From Halobacteria archaeon HArc-gm2 (GTDB lineage Archaea > Halobacteriota > Halobacteria > Halobacteriales > Haloarculaceae): 64,000 bases of DNA. Shown in pieces: positions 52,857 to 61,650 of this stretch. Location: positions 372,001 to 436,000 of the forward strand of contig JAOPKE010000001.1 in assembly GCA_025517465.1 (NCBI GenBank), read 5' to 3'. Position 1 is the first letter of the stretch. The number at the start of each line of letters is the position of its first letter. The position numbers and the translations under genes are program-made. Under the pieces are notes generated by a model. It made no database searches. It was not told the DNA's origin and saw nothing but the letters and a program-made list of their open reading frames with translations.

Positions 52857-53509
52857 CGCGCCGCTGGCCGGTCGCCGGCGTACTGTTCGGCGTCCTCTGG
52901 GTGTTCGTCCGGGGCGTCCCCCTCTCGCCGGACCCGATGCTCGGGCAGTTCCTCTTCGGCCTCGTCGTCGGGATGCCCATCGCGTTCGTGTTCAGGCGGC
53001 TGTACAGCGAGGGGATCGACCTCCGGCGGACGCTGCGGTCGATCCCGTACGCGTTCCTGTACGTAAGCCTGTTCACCAGAGAGGTCGTCGTCGGTAACAT
53101 CGACGTCACGTACCGCGTCCTCGCGCCGTCCCAGCCCATCGAACCGGAGGTCATCCTCATCCCGCTCCGGGTCCGGACAGACCTCGGTGTGACCACTATC
53201 GCCAACAGCATCACCATCACGCCCGGGACGATAACGCTTGACTACGACGAGGCGGAGAACGCGCTGTACGTCCACGTCATCGACGGCCGCGACCCCGAGG
53301 CGATCGTTCGACCCATCAGAAACTGGGAGGACTACGCCCTCCGGATTTTCGACGAGGAACTGTCGCCCGGCGACCCCGCGCCTGACTTCGCCGTCTACCC
53401 GCCGGACCAGACCCACCCGGTCCTCGAACAGGCCGGCGGCGGGCCGGACGCCCAGCCCGCAGATCCGGACGAGCACGCTGAATACGGAGGTGAGACCGAT
53501 GGTCGCTGA
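52853..53509 (+). CDS. mrpE: Mrp antiporter subunit E
   Basis: 218 residues from the GTG at 52853. MnhE domain: two N-terminal helices, then FLYVSLFTREVVVGNIDVTYRVL and TIANSITITPGTITLDYDE. The C-terminal 50 residues are acidic and low-complexity. Overlaps mrpF by 11 bp. Confidence 0.92.
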   Translation: MTRRWPVAGVLFGVLWVFVRGVPLSPDPMLGQFLFGLVVGMPIAFVFRRLYSEGIDLRRTLRSIPYAFLYVSLFTREVVVGNIDVTYRVLAPSQPIEPEVILIPLRVRTDLGVTTIANSITITPGTITLDYDEAENALYVHVIDGRDPEAIVRPIRNWEDYALRIFDEELSPGDPAPDFAVYPPDQTHPVLEQAGGGPDAQPADPDEHAEYGGETDGR

Positions 53510-53795
53510 GAGCGGACTGGTGACCACCGCCGCAGACGTCGCCATCGTCCTCGTGACGCTCCTGAGCCTCCTCTGTGGCTACCGGGTCGTCCGCGGGCCG
53601 ACCGTCCCCGACCGCGTCGTCGGCCTCGACGCCATCGCGACCAACGTCGTCGCCATCGCCGTCCTGTTCGCGCTCCGGACCGGCCGCGGCCTGTTCGTGA
53701 CGGTGAGTCTCGTGCTCGCGGTCATCGGCTTCCTCTCGACGGTCGCCGTCGCGAAGTTCGTCACGGAGGGCGACATCATCGTCCGTCAGGAGTAA
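53499..53795 (+). CDS. mrpF: Mrp antiporter subunit F
   Basis: 98 residues, three helices; the motif YRVVRGPTVPDRVVGLDAIATN is diagnostic. The last codons (caggagtaa) supply an SD-like aggag for the next small ORF. Confidence 0.93.
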   Translation: MVAESGLVTTAADVAIVLVTLLSLLCGYRVVRGPTVPDRVVGLDAIATNVVAIAVLFALRTGRGLFVTVSLVLAVIGFLSTVAVAKFVTEGDIIVRQE

Positions 53796-53797
53796 CC

Positions 53798-53911
53798 ATG
53801 CACTGTCAGACCCCACTCGACGACCGTTCGACGCCCTCGCCCAGTGAGCGAGCGGCAACCACCGGCAGCGAGATACTCGGCGGTTCGACGGTTGCGGAGA
53901 GGTGGATCTGA
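53798..53911 (+). CDS. Unannotated 37-residue ORF coupled between mrpF and mrpG
   Basis: ATG 2 nt after the mrpF stop, aggag 5 nt before it (53788-53792). It ends with TGA at 53909-53911 whose last base is the A of the mrpG ATG. Reads MHCQTPLDDRSTPSPSERAA then TTGSEILGGSTVAERWI. No hydrophobic helix. The precise coupling on both sides, in an operon where every other junction overlaps, supports translation. It may be a leader for mrpG translation or a structural microprotein; no homologue is known to me. Confidence 0.5.
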   Translation: MHCQTPLDDRSTPSPSERAATTGSEILGGSTVAERWI

Positions 53912-54246
53912 TGGTCGGGCAGATCGAATCGCTCCTCGTCGTCGGCCTCGTCGCCGTCGGCTGTTTCTTCCTCACGGTCGGGACCATCGGCCTGCTCCGG
54001 TTGCCGAACGTCTACAATCGGATGCACGCGACGAGCAAACCCACGACGCTGGGCACCGTCTCCATCTTCCTCGCGGGATTCGTCTACTTCGGTCCCGGCG
54101 GCGCAGGTCTGCCGTCGCTCGTCGGCATCGCCTTCCTCTTCCTGACGGTGCCGACCGGTGCGCACATGATTTCCCGTGCGGCGGAGCGGACGGGGGTCCC
54201 GTTCCTGGGGGGCGTCACCTGGCCGGGGAAATCGGACGAGGAGTGA
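53911..54246 (+). CDS. mrpG: Mrp antiporter subunit G
   Basis: 111 residues from the ATG at 53911, preferred over the GTG at 53902. MnhG motif VGTIGLLRLPNVYNRMHATSK with three helices. Last gene of the operon; it converges on the sensor kinase with 25 bp between stops. Confidence 0.93.
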   Translation: MVGQIESLLVVGLVAVGCFFLTVGTIGLLRLPNVYNRMHATSKPTTLGTVSIFLAGFVYFGPGGAGLPSLVGIAFLFLTVPTGAHMISRAAERTGVPFLGGVTWPGKSDEE

Positions 54247-54271
54247 CCAGTCTGGGCCCCGACTCGCCGCG

Positions 54272-56038
54272 TCAGAGTTCGGAGTTCGTGGGCGCCACCT
54301 GTCCGACGCCGTCGGTCTGCACGGTGGCCGAGGAGGGGCCGTCGACGAGGTCGACGTCGGAGAAGACGAACCGGGCACCGCCGTCGTGGCCGTCGGTCAC
54401 GTGGACCGACCAGCCGTGCGCGCTGGCGATGGAGTCGACGATGGCGAGACCGAGGCCCGTTCCGTCGCTGTCGGTCGTGTACTCGTACTCGAACACTCTC
54501 TCCCGCTCGGCCGGGGCGATTCCGGGCCCGTCGTCCTCGACGTAGAACCCGTCGTCCTCGGGGCCCACGCGGATCGTGACGCCGGCGCCTCCGAACGACA
54601 GGGCGTTCCTGAACAGGTTCTCGAAGACGTTCTGCAACCGCGTCTCGTCGGCGAACACGCCGGTGCTCGGGTCCAGTTCGACCTCGAGGGTCGCGTCCGC
54701 CGTCGCGGTCGTCTGCCACGCCGCCTCGGCGACGTCGGTCAGGTCGACGAACTGCCGGTCGTCTATCGTGCGCCCCTCGCGGGACAGCGTCAGCAGGTCG
54801 TCGATTATCTGCTCGATGCGCTCGACGGCGTCGTCTGCCCGTTCGAGCCGCTCGGTCGCGCCCGCGTCCATCGCCAGTTGGATGTTCCCCTGTGCGACGT
54901 TCAGCGGGTTCCGGAGGTCGTGCGACAGCGTGCTCGCGAACCGTTCGAGCTGCGTGGTCTGCTGTTCGAGGTCGCGGATCCGCCGTCGCCGCTCGGTGAC
55001 GTCGTGGATGATGAGCCCGTAGCCGTGACAGTTCTCCTCGCTGGGGAGGTGGGACACCGTCACGTCGTAGACGCGCGGTTCGCCGTCCCTGTAGGACGTA
55101 AACGAGGACGGAACCGGGCCGTCGTCGTCCGACTCCTCGTCGCCGGCGAGTGCGGGAACGAGGTCAGCGACGTCCGAACCTATCTGTCCCTCCAGTCCCG
55201 GGAAGGTGGCGATGGCGACGTTGTTGTAGTCTAGCAGCCGGAGATCGCGGTCGACGACGACGACGGCGTCGTTCAGTTCGTCGAACACCATCTCGCGCGC
55301 GAGTGGAACCAGGTCGAAGAGGTTGTACCGGTACACCCCCAGTCCGATGAAGAGCCCGGATACGACCGCACCGAACAGGAAGGCCGCGTCGGCAGGGACC
55401 GGGAGTATCTGGCCCAGCCAGAGGAACATGACCAGAAATGGGACGGTGAACGCCGCGAACAGCGCCACCGTCTGTGCGCGCGTCACACCGGTGTCCGACA
55501 TCGCTCTGGCACCCAGCAGCGCCGGCGGGGCCACCATGAACAGCCAGAGCGGGAGCGAGACGATGCTGTAGAGACCAGTCGGCATCCCGTAGACGTACGT
55601 GATGGGTCCCGCCACGACCTGGTACTCGGTGTACGCCAGCCCGAACACGGGGTTGGTAATGGTCATCGCCGCGAGCAGGAGGTACCAGGCGGCGAAGACG
55701 CCGACGACGCGACGCGACAGCCATCGCGCGCGGCCGGTGTACGCGAGCGTGAACAGAAAGACGAGGAGCGGCACGCCGGAACTGATGGAGACGCTCACGT
55801 TGTAGAGGTACTTGGCGTACTGTATGTTCGGGGCAAGAGCGTGTGCGATGGCGAGGACTCCGAGAACCGGGTACGTGGCCGCCCAGTAGACGATGAGATT
55901 TGCGGCAAAGCTCTCGGCGTTCGACCGAATCCACACCGCTAGTGACAGCATAAACGTACTCGACAGGAGCACCGCGACGACGAACGTGGTTTCGGCGACG
56001 GTCGGACTCACTGCTGATAACAATGCCTGTCTTTCCAT
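54272..56038 (-). CDS. 7TM-PAS sensor histidine kinase
   Basis: 588 residues. Seven N-terminal hydrophobic segments (1-235, histidine-kinase N-terminal 7TM type) are followed by a PAS domain (about 240-355; DVTVSHLPSEENCHGYGLIIHDVTERR). HisKA has FASTLSHDLRNPLNVAQGN; the HATPase has NLFRNALSF, EDDGPGIAP and GTGLGLAIV. The C-terminus is a short disordered tail. A membrane-embedded ligand or physical state is probably sensed. It lies 105 bp downstream of the carbamoyltransferase gene on the same strand. Confidence 0.91.
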   Translation of the reverse strand: MERQALLSAVSPTVAETTFVVAVLLSSTFMLSLAVWIRSNAESFAANLIVYWAATYPVLGVLAIAHALAPNIQYAKYLYNVSVSISSGVPLLVFLFTLAYTGRARWLSRRVVGVFAAWYLLLAAMTITNPVFGLAYTEYQVVAGPITYVYGMPTGLYSIVSLPLWLFMVAPPALLGARAMSDTGVTRAQTVALFAAFTVPFLVMFLWLGQILPVPADAAFLFGAVVSGLFIGLGVYRYNLFDLVPLAREMVFDELNDAVVVVDRDLRLLDYNNVAIATFPGLEGQIGSDVADLVPALAGDEESDDDGPVPSSFTSYRDGEPRVYDVTVSHLPSEENCHGYGLIIHDVTERRRRIRDLEQQTTQLERFASTLSHDLRNPLNVAQGNIQLAMDAGATERLERADDAVERIEQIIDDLLTLSREGRTIDDRQFVDLTDVAEAAWQTTATADATLEVELDPSTGVFADETRLQNVFENLFRNALSFGGAGVTIRVGPEDDGFYVEDDGPGIAPAERERVFEYEYTTDSDGTGLGLAIVDSIASAHGWSVHVTDGHDGGARFVFSDVDLVDGPSSATVQTDGVGQVAPTNSEL

Positions 56039-56143
56039 ATGGCTCTTCGGGCCTCATGCATCCTGAGAGAGAGGAACTTGCAGCAATCTGGTCGCGGTTT
56101 TTCATCGTTCTGACCGAAACCGGTCGTTCGCCCGGTTGCGTCC

Positions 56144-57916
56144 TCAGGCGCCGTCGACTGATAGCCGCTCGGACGCGTCCTCACCCACGCGTTCGGTCGC
56201 TTCGGCCTTCTCGACCACGACGTCTTCGAGGACGAGAACGTCCAGGCCCATCCCGAAGAAATCCTTCAGCGCCTCGGTGGGTGTCGTGACGATCGGTTCT
56301 GCGTGGTCGTTGAACGACGTGTTCAGGAGGACCGGGACGCCCGTGATCGACTCGAACTCGGATATCAGATCGTGATACCTGGGGTTCTGTCGGTCCGAGA
56401 CCGTCTGTGGTCGCGTCGACCCGTCCGCCGGGTGGAGGACTGCGGGAATCTCCTCGCGCCTGGACGGCTCGACGTCGGCCGCAGTTATCATGAACGGCGC
56501 AACTTCGCCATCGGCCAGGTACTCGTCGGCCGCTTCCTCGAGTAGCGACGGGGCGAACGGTCGCCACTCCTCGCGGTGTTTGACGAACCGGTTCACCCTG
56601 TCGCGGGACTCCGCTGTTCGCGGGTCGGCAAGGATGCTCCGGTTGCCGAGAGCCCGTGGACCGAGTTCGAGGCGGCCCTGGAACCACCCGACCAGCGCGC
56701 CCTCTGTGAGTCGCTCGGCGACGTACGCCTCGACGTCGGCTGGTTCCGCGTAGGGGATCTTGTTGGTGGCGAGCAGCGACCGGATCTCGCTGCCGTCGTA
56801 CTCGGGCCCGTAGGACACCGTCTCCATCTCGGGGACGTCACCGGGTGACCGTTCGAGCATCCCCGCGCCGAGGGCGAGTCCGGCGTCGTGGGCGACGGGC
56901 TGGACGAACAGGTCGTCGACGGCGTCGGACTCGCGGAGCCGCTTGTTCAGCTTGCAGTTGAGAGCGACGCCACCGGCGACGGCGAGGTTGCTCGTCTCCT
57001 CCATCCAGGTGTACGTCTCCGCGATGCGGACGACCGTCTCTTCGAGGAGTTTCTGGGCGGTGTACGCCAGGTCCTTCTCCCACTGGGTGAACGATTTGGG
57101 CGTCTCCTTCCGGTCGCGGCCGAAGGCGTCCTCGAGACGCTCCACGCCGTAGCCGGTACCCCACCGTTGCGTGAGGTCGGTGACGTCGTAGTCGACGCCC
57201 GTGTCGACGAGGGACCTGAGCGTCCGCTCGATCTCCGGGTTCTCGTTCCCGTAGGGCGCGAGCCCCATCACCTTCCCCTCGCCGTTGAACATCCGGTACC
57301 CGAGGAACTCGGTGACGACGGCGAAGAAGAGCCCGAGGCTGTTGGGATGTTCGTACGTGCGGACGCGTTCGAGCCCGTTCTGGTGGCCACGCCAGACGAC
57401 CGTCGCGTCGTACTCGCCCTTCGCGTCGACGGTGAGGACGACGGCGTCATCGAAGCCCGAGGGGTGGAACGCGCTCGCGGCGTGACACAGGTGGTGCGAG
57501 CGGGTCTCTATCGGCGGGACGGCGTCGCCCAGCGCCGCGAGTCTGGACTCGATCTGGCGCGTCGGGAACAGCTGGGCCTGGAGCTGCGTCTTCGCCGTGT
57601 TCTCGACCGCCGCGAGTTTGCGGACCGGGTCGCGTACTCTCACCGCGTCCCGCAGGTAGTGAGAGAGCACCTTCGACCGAAGCCGCGGGTCGTAAGGCAG
57701 TATCACCTTCTCGACGTCCGAGAGCGCGAGGTCGCGGAAGTCCAGGCAGGCCTGGATGGCTTCCTCGGGAAACGTGTTCACGGCGTGTTTGTCGCGCGTG
57801 AGCCGCTCTTCCTCGACGCCGTAGACGAACTGCCCGTCCTCGAAGAGCGCGGCACTGGGGTCGTGTTGCCCGTAGAGACCGATGGCGGGCTTGAACGTGA
57901 GCACGTGCGTAGGCAT
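56144..57916 (-). CDS. NodU/TobZ-family carbamoyltransferase
   Basis: 590 residues. The N-terminal YgjD-like domain has LYGQHDPSAALFEDG, EEERLTRDKH and HHLCHAASAFHPSGF (metal/adenylate site); the C-terminal carbamoyltransferase domain has GRLELGPRALGNRSILADPR and GVPVLLNTSFNDHAEPI. It transfers carbamoyl from carbamoyl phosphate via carbamoyladenylate to a hydroxyl of a sugar or natural product. No nearby glycosyltransferase gene indicates the acceptor. The last 10 residues are acidic. Confidence 0.92.
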   Translation of the reverse strand: MPTHVLTFKPAIGLYGQHDPSAALFEDGQFVYGVEEERLTRDKHAVNTFPEEAIQACLDFRDLALSDVEKVILPYDPRLRSKVLSHYLRDAVRVRDPVRKLAAVENTAKTQLQAQLFPTRQIESRLAALGDAVPPIETRSHHLCHAASAFHPSGFDDAVVLTVDAKGEYDATVVWRGHQNGLERVRTYEHPNSLGLFFAVVTEFLGYRMFNGEGKVMGLAPYGNENPEIERTLRSLVDTGVDYDVTDLTQRWGTGYGVERLEDAFGRDRKETPKSFTQWEKDLAYTAQKLLEETVVRIAETYTWMEETSNLAVAGGVALNCKLNKRLRESDAVDDLFVQPVAHDAGLALGAGMLERSPGDVPEMETVSYGPEYDGSEIRSLLATNKIPYAEPADVEAYVAERLTEGALVGWFQGRLELGPRALGNRSILADPRTAESRDRVNRFVKHREEWRPFAPSLLEEAADEYLADGEVAPFMITAADVEPSRREEIPAVLHPADGSTRPQTVSDRQNPRYHDLISEFESITGVPVLLNTSFNDHAEPIVTTPTEALKDFFGMGLDVLVLEDVVVEKAEATERVGEDASERLSVDGA

Positions 57917-58067
57917 CGGAGATCAGTTACCGTCGCCGGCGTCCTGCCGGGGGAGTGGTCGCTTCGAGCGGTTCGAGTCACGAACGAACTGACGGGAGAT
58001 TTGTGGTGTCATCGGTGTAGCTATCTATTCTGATGCCACGTCGGTATTCGGAATAAACGTTGTAGCA

Positions 58068-58088
58068 CGTTCGCAGCCGCTGCGAACG
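58068..58088. other. 9-bp hairpin in the divergent promoter region
   Basis: cgttcgcag (58068-58076), loop ccg, then ctgcgaacg (58080-58088). It lies between the divergent carbamoyltransferase and HTH genes, so it is more likely an operator than a terminator. The 257-bp region holds no other gene. Confidence 0.4.
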
Positions 58089-58173
58089 CGCTGGAATCAC
58101 TGAGCCATCAGCGGAACCTACCTGACTATTCACCGCCTAAGTAAGGGCTCAGGAGGGTTCGTTCCGTCACGCC

Positions 58174-58533
58174 GTGGTAGAAACCGACCCGCGAAACGAC
58201 CAGATACTCGAACTGCTCAGCGACGACGTCGTCAAGCGGATTCTCACCGTGACGGACCAGCGGGCCACGTCGGCTCAGGGGCTCGACGACTACTGCGACG
58301 CGTCGCTCGCGACGATCTACCGACGCATCGAGGACCTGCTGGAACTGGGCCTGCTCAGGGAGCGGACGGAGTTCCAGGCCGACGGGAACCACTTCAAGAA
58401 GTTCGAGTCCAACCTTGAGTGTCTCGCCGTGAGCCTGGACGACGGAACGTTGCAGGTAGCCGTGGACAGACGCGACGACGCGCCCGACCGATTGCGGACG
58501 ATCTGGGACGCGATGCAACCGGGGTGGGAGTGA
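58174..58533 (+). CDS. Winged-helix transcriptional regulator
   Basis: 119 residues from the GTG at 58174. A winged helix: DQILELLSDDVVKRILTVTD, SLATIYRRIEDLLELGLL, then strands in FKKFESNLECLAVSLDDGTLQVAVD. This pairs with the small membrane protein immediately downstream (stop and start adjacent), a repeated haloarchaeal gene pair. Confidence 0.8.
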   Translation: MVETDPRNDQILELLSDDVVKRILTVTDQRATSAQGLDDYCDASLATIYRRIEDLLELGLLRERTEFQADGNHFKKFESNLECLAVSLDDGTLQVAVDRRDDAPDRLRTIWDAMQPGWE

Positions 58534-58815
58534 GTGTACGTCTGGCTGCTGGCGGTGAAAGCAGTCGTCGTCCTCCTCGGACTGGTCGTCGCGTTCCAGG
58601 GGTTTCGCGCGGCGCGGCGCGAACGGAGCCAGCGGATGTTGCTCACCGCCGGCGGGTTCACGTTCCTCAGCGTCGGGTCCGTCCTCGGCGGCGTCTGTTA
58701 CGACGCCTTTCAGCTGTCGCGACCGCTCTCCGGGACGATCCAGAGCGGCGTCGTCGGCGTCGGGATGGTCCTCATCTTCCTCTCGGTGTTCCTCCCCGGC
58801 TCGGCGCCGCAGTGA
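58534..58815 (+). CDS. Three-helix membrane protein, DUF7521-type
   Basis: 93 residues from the GTG that directly follows the HTH stop codon (no spacer). Three hydrophobic segments; a conserved QGFRAARRERSQRMLLTAGGFTFLS between helices 1 and 2. Probably the sensor or target of the coupled HTH regulator, by genomic pairing only. Confidence 0.68.
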   Translation: MYVWLLAVKAVVVLLGLVVAFQGFRAARRERSQRMLLTAGGFTFLSVGSVLGGVCYDAFQLSRPLSGTIQSGVVGVGMVLIFLSVFLPGSAPQ

Positions 58816-58871
58816 GCCCGGTGGCGTTCCGTCGAATGGCATCCGAGTGACGCGCTCACAGCCCGTACCCG

Positions 58872-59879
58872 CTAGATGCCCTGGACGGTCTCGATCATGC
58901 CGACAGACTCCAGCGTCATCCAGACGAGAAACAGTGCGTACAGTCCCAGGAAGCCGTAGGCCTCGAGGTTCGTGAGTTCCAGGTCCGTCCGCGTGAAGAC
59001 GACGAAGACGAGCGTCGCGAACGCCAGAAACCCCATCGTCGGGATGGCGGCGAGGAAGTTGATGGTCGCCGACCCGGCCAGGAGGACGCCCACGGGGATG
59101 GCGACGAGGAGATTGAACGTGTTGCTTCCCAGGACGTTCGTGATGCTGGTGACGTCCTCGTCGTTGCGCGCGGCGCGGACGCTGACGATGGCGTCCGGGA
59201 GGCTCGTCGCCGCGGCGATGACGGTCAGCCCCCACAGGAAACTCGGCGTGCCGAATATCTCGCCGAGGGAGAGCGCGGCGATGACGATGCCCTCGACGCC
59301 GCCGGCGATGAGCACCAGGGCCACCGCGAGTATCGCCCACTCGCGACCCGGACGGACGTCGACGGATTCGGTGGCCACGTGCTCGCTGGCGTCCTGCTGG
59401 TGGAGGAAGACGTAGATGCCGTAGGTCGCCAGCGGCAGGACGGCGAGGGGCGGCGTCAGTATCGCCGCCTCGTTCGTCCCGCCGGGGACGTACGTCGCCC
59501 CGAGCGCGAAGACGATGAACAGGACGAGCACGCTGATGATGTAGAACTGGGCGTCCTTGTGGACGATGTCCCGGGTCGCCTGCAAGCGGTCGCTGACCAG
59601 CGCCGACAGCGCCGGAATGACCAGCAAGTTGAAGATGGCGCTGCCGACGATAGCGCCGACGCCGAGCGAGAACTCGTCGTGGACCACCGTGCTAATGACG
59701 ACAGAACTGAGTTCGGGGAAGCTAGAGCCGATCGCGATGACGATGGCACCGTGGACGGCCACCGGGAGTCCATAGTACTTGCTCAGCCGCTCGGCGGCGC
59801 GTTCGAGGAGCACGCTCCCCTTCCAGATGACGGCGGTGCCGACGACCGCCAGCCCGAGGGGGACGAGGAGGCCGTTCAC
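58872..59879 (-). CDS. Na+/Ca2+ exchanger family (CaCA) membrane antiporter
   Basis: 335 residues from the GTG at 59879. Two homologous halves of five helices carry the alpha repeats: HGAIVIAIGSSFPELSSVV with GAIVGSAIFNLL, and LTVIAAATSLPDAIVSV with NVLGSNTFNLLVAIPVGVL. The central cytoplasmic loop is short. Cation specificity (Ca2+ or other) cannot be set. Confidence 0.91.
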   Translation of the reverse strand: MNGLLVPLGLAVVGTAVIWKGSVLLERAAERLSKYYGLPVAVHGAIVIAIGSSFPELSSVVISTVVHDEFSLGVGAIVGSAIFNLLVIPALSALVSDRLQATRDIVHKDAQFYIISVLVLFIVFALGATYVPGGTNEAAILTPPLAVLPLATYGIYVFLHQQDASEHVATESVDVRPGREWAILAVALVLIAGGVEGIVIAALSLGEIFGTPSFLWGLTVIAAATSLPDAIVSVRAARNDEDVTSITNVLGSNTFNLLVAIPVGVLLAGSATINFLAAIPTMGFLAFATLVFVVFTRTDLELTNLEAYGFLGLYALFLVWMTLESVGMIETVQGI

Positions 59880-59971
59880 GACTCCCTGTTGTCGTGAACA
59901 GGTGAAAGGCGTGTTCCCTCCCGGAACCCGTCGTTCGCCGCACCCGGCAGGGAGGCGAAGGTCGGCGGCGG

Positions 59972-60949
59972 TCAGCGCCGGAGGCGGGCGACGACCTCGC
60001 CCTCGCCTTCGCCGTCGCGCTCGTCGACGTCGACGAGACCGTCGTCCGACAGGTCCGAGAGTAGCCCCCGAAGCCACTCGCGGCCGTACTCGCCGTTGGG
60101 GGCGTAATCGACGCGGATCCGCGGGCCGAGGTCGTCGAGCGCCTGCTCGTCGTACTCCTTCAGCACCGAGACGACCTTGCCGCGCATCTGCCGGCGACTC
60201 CCCTCGAAACTCGGCTGCGTGGGTACGTCCGGTGCGGTGAAATCGCCCGTCTCGTAGGCGTGACACCACTCACGCCAGGGACACTGCGCCCCGTCGCAGG
60301 CCGGCGTCTTCTCGCAGGCCACGCCGCCGAGCTCCATGACGGCGTTGTTCCAGACGCGCGACTCGCCCTGAGGCATGAGCGCCTGGGCCACCTGCTCGAA
60401 TGCCGCGTCGTCGTCGGGCACGTCGAAGGCGCGGTAGAGCACCCGCTTGACGTTGGTGTCGACCACGGCGTCGCCGTTGTTGAACGCGAACGACGCGACG
60501 GCGTTGGCGGTGTAGGGACCCACGCCCATCAGCTCCTGGAGTTCGTCAGGGGTCTCGGGGAACTCGCCGTCGACTTCGGCGGCTTCACCGCCTTCGTGAG
60601 GTCGGTCCGATGGACCGACCTCTCCCTCGGTCACCTGCCGGGCGGCCTCGTGGAGGTACTTCGCCCGGTTGTTGTACCCCAGCGAGTGGCTGGTCCAGAA
60701 GCCGACGACGTCGGCCCGGTCGGCCTCGGCCAGGTCCGCCGCCGTCGGCCAGCGGTCCAGAAAGTCGTTCCAGGCCTCGACGACGCGGCCCAGCTGGGTC
60801 TGCTGGCTCATGACCTCCGAGACCAGTATCTCGTAGGGGTCCTCGGTCACCCGCCACGGGAACTCGCGGTGGTCGTCCTCGTACCACGCTACCAGGGCGT
60901 CCCTGACCGCCTCGACGTCGTCGGGTACCTCCCCCGCCAGCTCGCTCAT
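59972..60949 (-). CDS. mutY: A/G-specific adenine DNA glycosylase
   Basis: 325 residues from the ATG at 60949. Catalytic Glu region REFPWR with SEVMSQQTQLGRV; helix-hairpin-helix LMGVGPYTANAVASFA with catalytic Asp in VVDTNVKRV; Fe-S cysteines CEKTPACDGAQCPWREWC (CX5CX4CX5C). It removes adenine opposite 8-oxoguanine. The C-terminal region is an archaeal-type wing without a complete NUDIX domain. Between the Q-rich helix and the HhH lies an extra stretch (EVGPSDRPHEGGEAAEVDG) encoded partly by a perfect palindrome at 60598-60622. Confidence 0.93.
   Translation of the reverse strand: MSELAGEVPDDVEAVRDALVAWYEDDHREFPWRVTEDPYEILVSEVMSQQTQLGRVVEAWNDFLDRWPTAADLAEADRADVVGFWTSHSLGYNNRAKYLHEAARQVTEGEVGPSDRPHEGGEAAEVDGEFPETPDELQELMGVGPYTANAVASFAFNNGDAVVDTNVKRVLYRAFDVPDDDAAFEQVAQALMPQGESRVWNNAVMELGGVACEKTPACDGAQCPWREWCHAYETGDFTAPDVPTQPSFEGSRRQMRGKVVSVLKEYDEQALDDLGPRIRVDYAPNGEYGREWLRGLLSDLSDDGLVDVDERDGEGEGEVVARLRR
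60598..60622. repeat. 25-bp palindromic insertion inside mutY
   Basis: gaggtcggtcc (60598-60608), loop gat, then ggaccgacctc (60612-60622): an 11-bp perfect inverted repeat that encodes EVGPSDRP on the minus strand. It appears as a loop extension relative to the compact MutY fold. Confidence 0.65.
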
Positions 60950-61099
60950 CGAACCTAGGATTGCGATGGTTCGGTTTGGGTTTAGCGATTCCGTCTGATC
61001 GTTTTGAACTTGGACGAGTGCTTTCTGGTCAGTACAGTGTGTAGACGTATCGTTTGGTGTGGTTCGAACTGGTGACGTAACTGAAGACGACAATACCTC
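60950..61099. other. Gene-free spacer upstream of mutY
   Basis: No gene seen. It holds A/T-rich runs that can serve as the mutY promoter and the decamer ggttcgaact (61061-61070), which also occurs at 40138-40147 between elp3 and repeat A. Confidence 0.5.
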
Positions 61100-61472
61100 G
61101 AAAGCCCTCGGCCCGCTCGACTCGCGCGGGCCCGCTGCGCGCCGTCGGTGCTTGCGGGTCCGTGCTTCGCCGACCGCGCCTCGCCCTTTCATTCCTCCAG
61201 GCTCAGCATCGCTCGCGCGATAAAACGCGCTCGCGATTGAGTCCGCCAATCCTCCCCGGATTCGGCGCGTCCGCGCCGAATCACGCTTCCTGACCGCTCG
61301 GCAACCGCCCGGCCGGGAGGCCGTCTCGTCGGCCGACCAGGGGGAGGGTAGGGCTGCGGTACCTGGGGGACTGAAAGGGCGAGGCGGGCTCCAGGAACCC
61401 CGGCCCCGTAAGCACCGGAACGCAGTGAGAAGCGCAGCGGGGCCGCGGGACCGGAGCCCGCCGAGGGCTTTC
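61100..61472. repeat. Structured repeat element, copy B (373 bp, inverted relative to copy A)
   Basis: Bounded by gaaagccctcggc (61100-61112) and its complement (61460-61472). Inside are a 14-bp inverted repeat (gcctcgccctttca, 61178-61191 with 61372-61385) and the same central palindrome (61259-61282). The core at 61231-61320, reverse-complemented, matches copy A at 40497-40585 with few differences, including ggccgggcggttgc and ggtcaggaagcg. Copy B lacks about 145 bp of arm sequence found in A. No gene is present. Confidence 0.85.
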
Positions 61473-61650
61473 TGGGTCTTGCTGTCGGCATTGGTTTCAC
61501 TGGCACAACCGAGAATCACCCGTTCAACTCACAGATAGAGTGAGTGCGGAAAACGAAAGGCCACTTGAGCTACGACAAATCGACGAACGCACCGACCATC
61601 AGACAACCGTAGTCGAAACTCGTTTCCGCGCTCTCGCAAACACCACGGGT

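Noticed and set aside
58068-58088. Transcription terminator at the 9-bp hairpin
   Set aside because: It lies between divergent gene starts and has no T-run after it.
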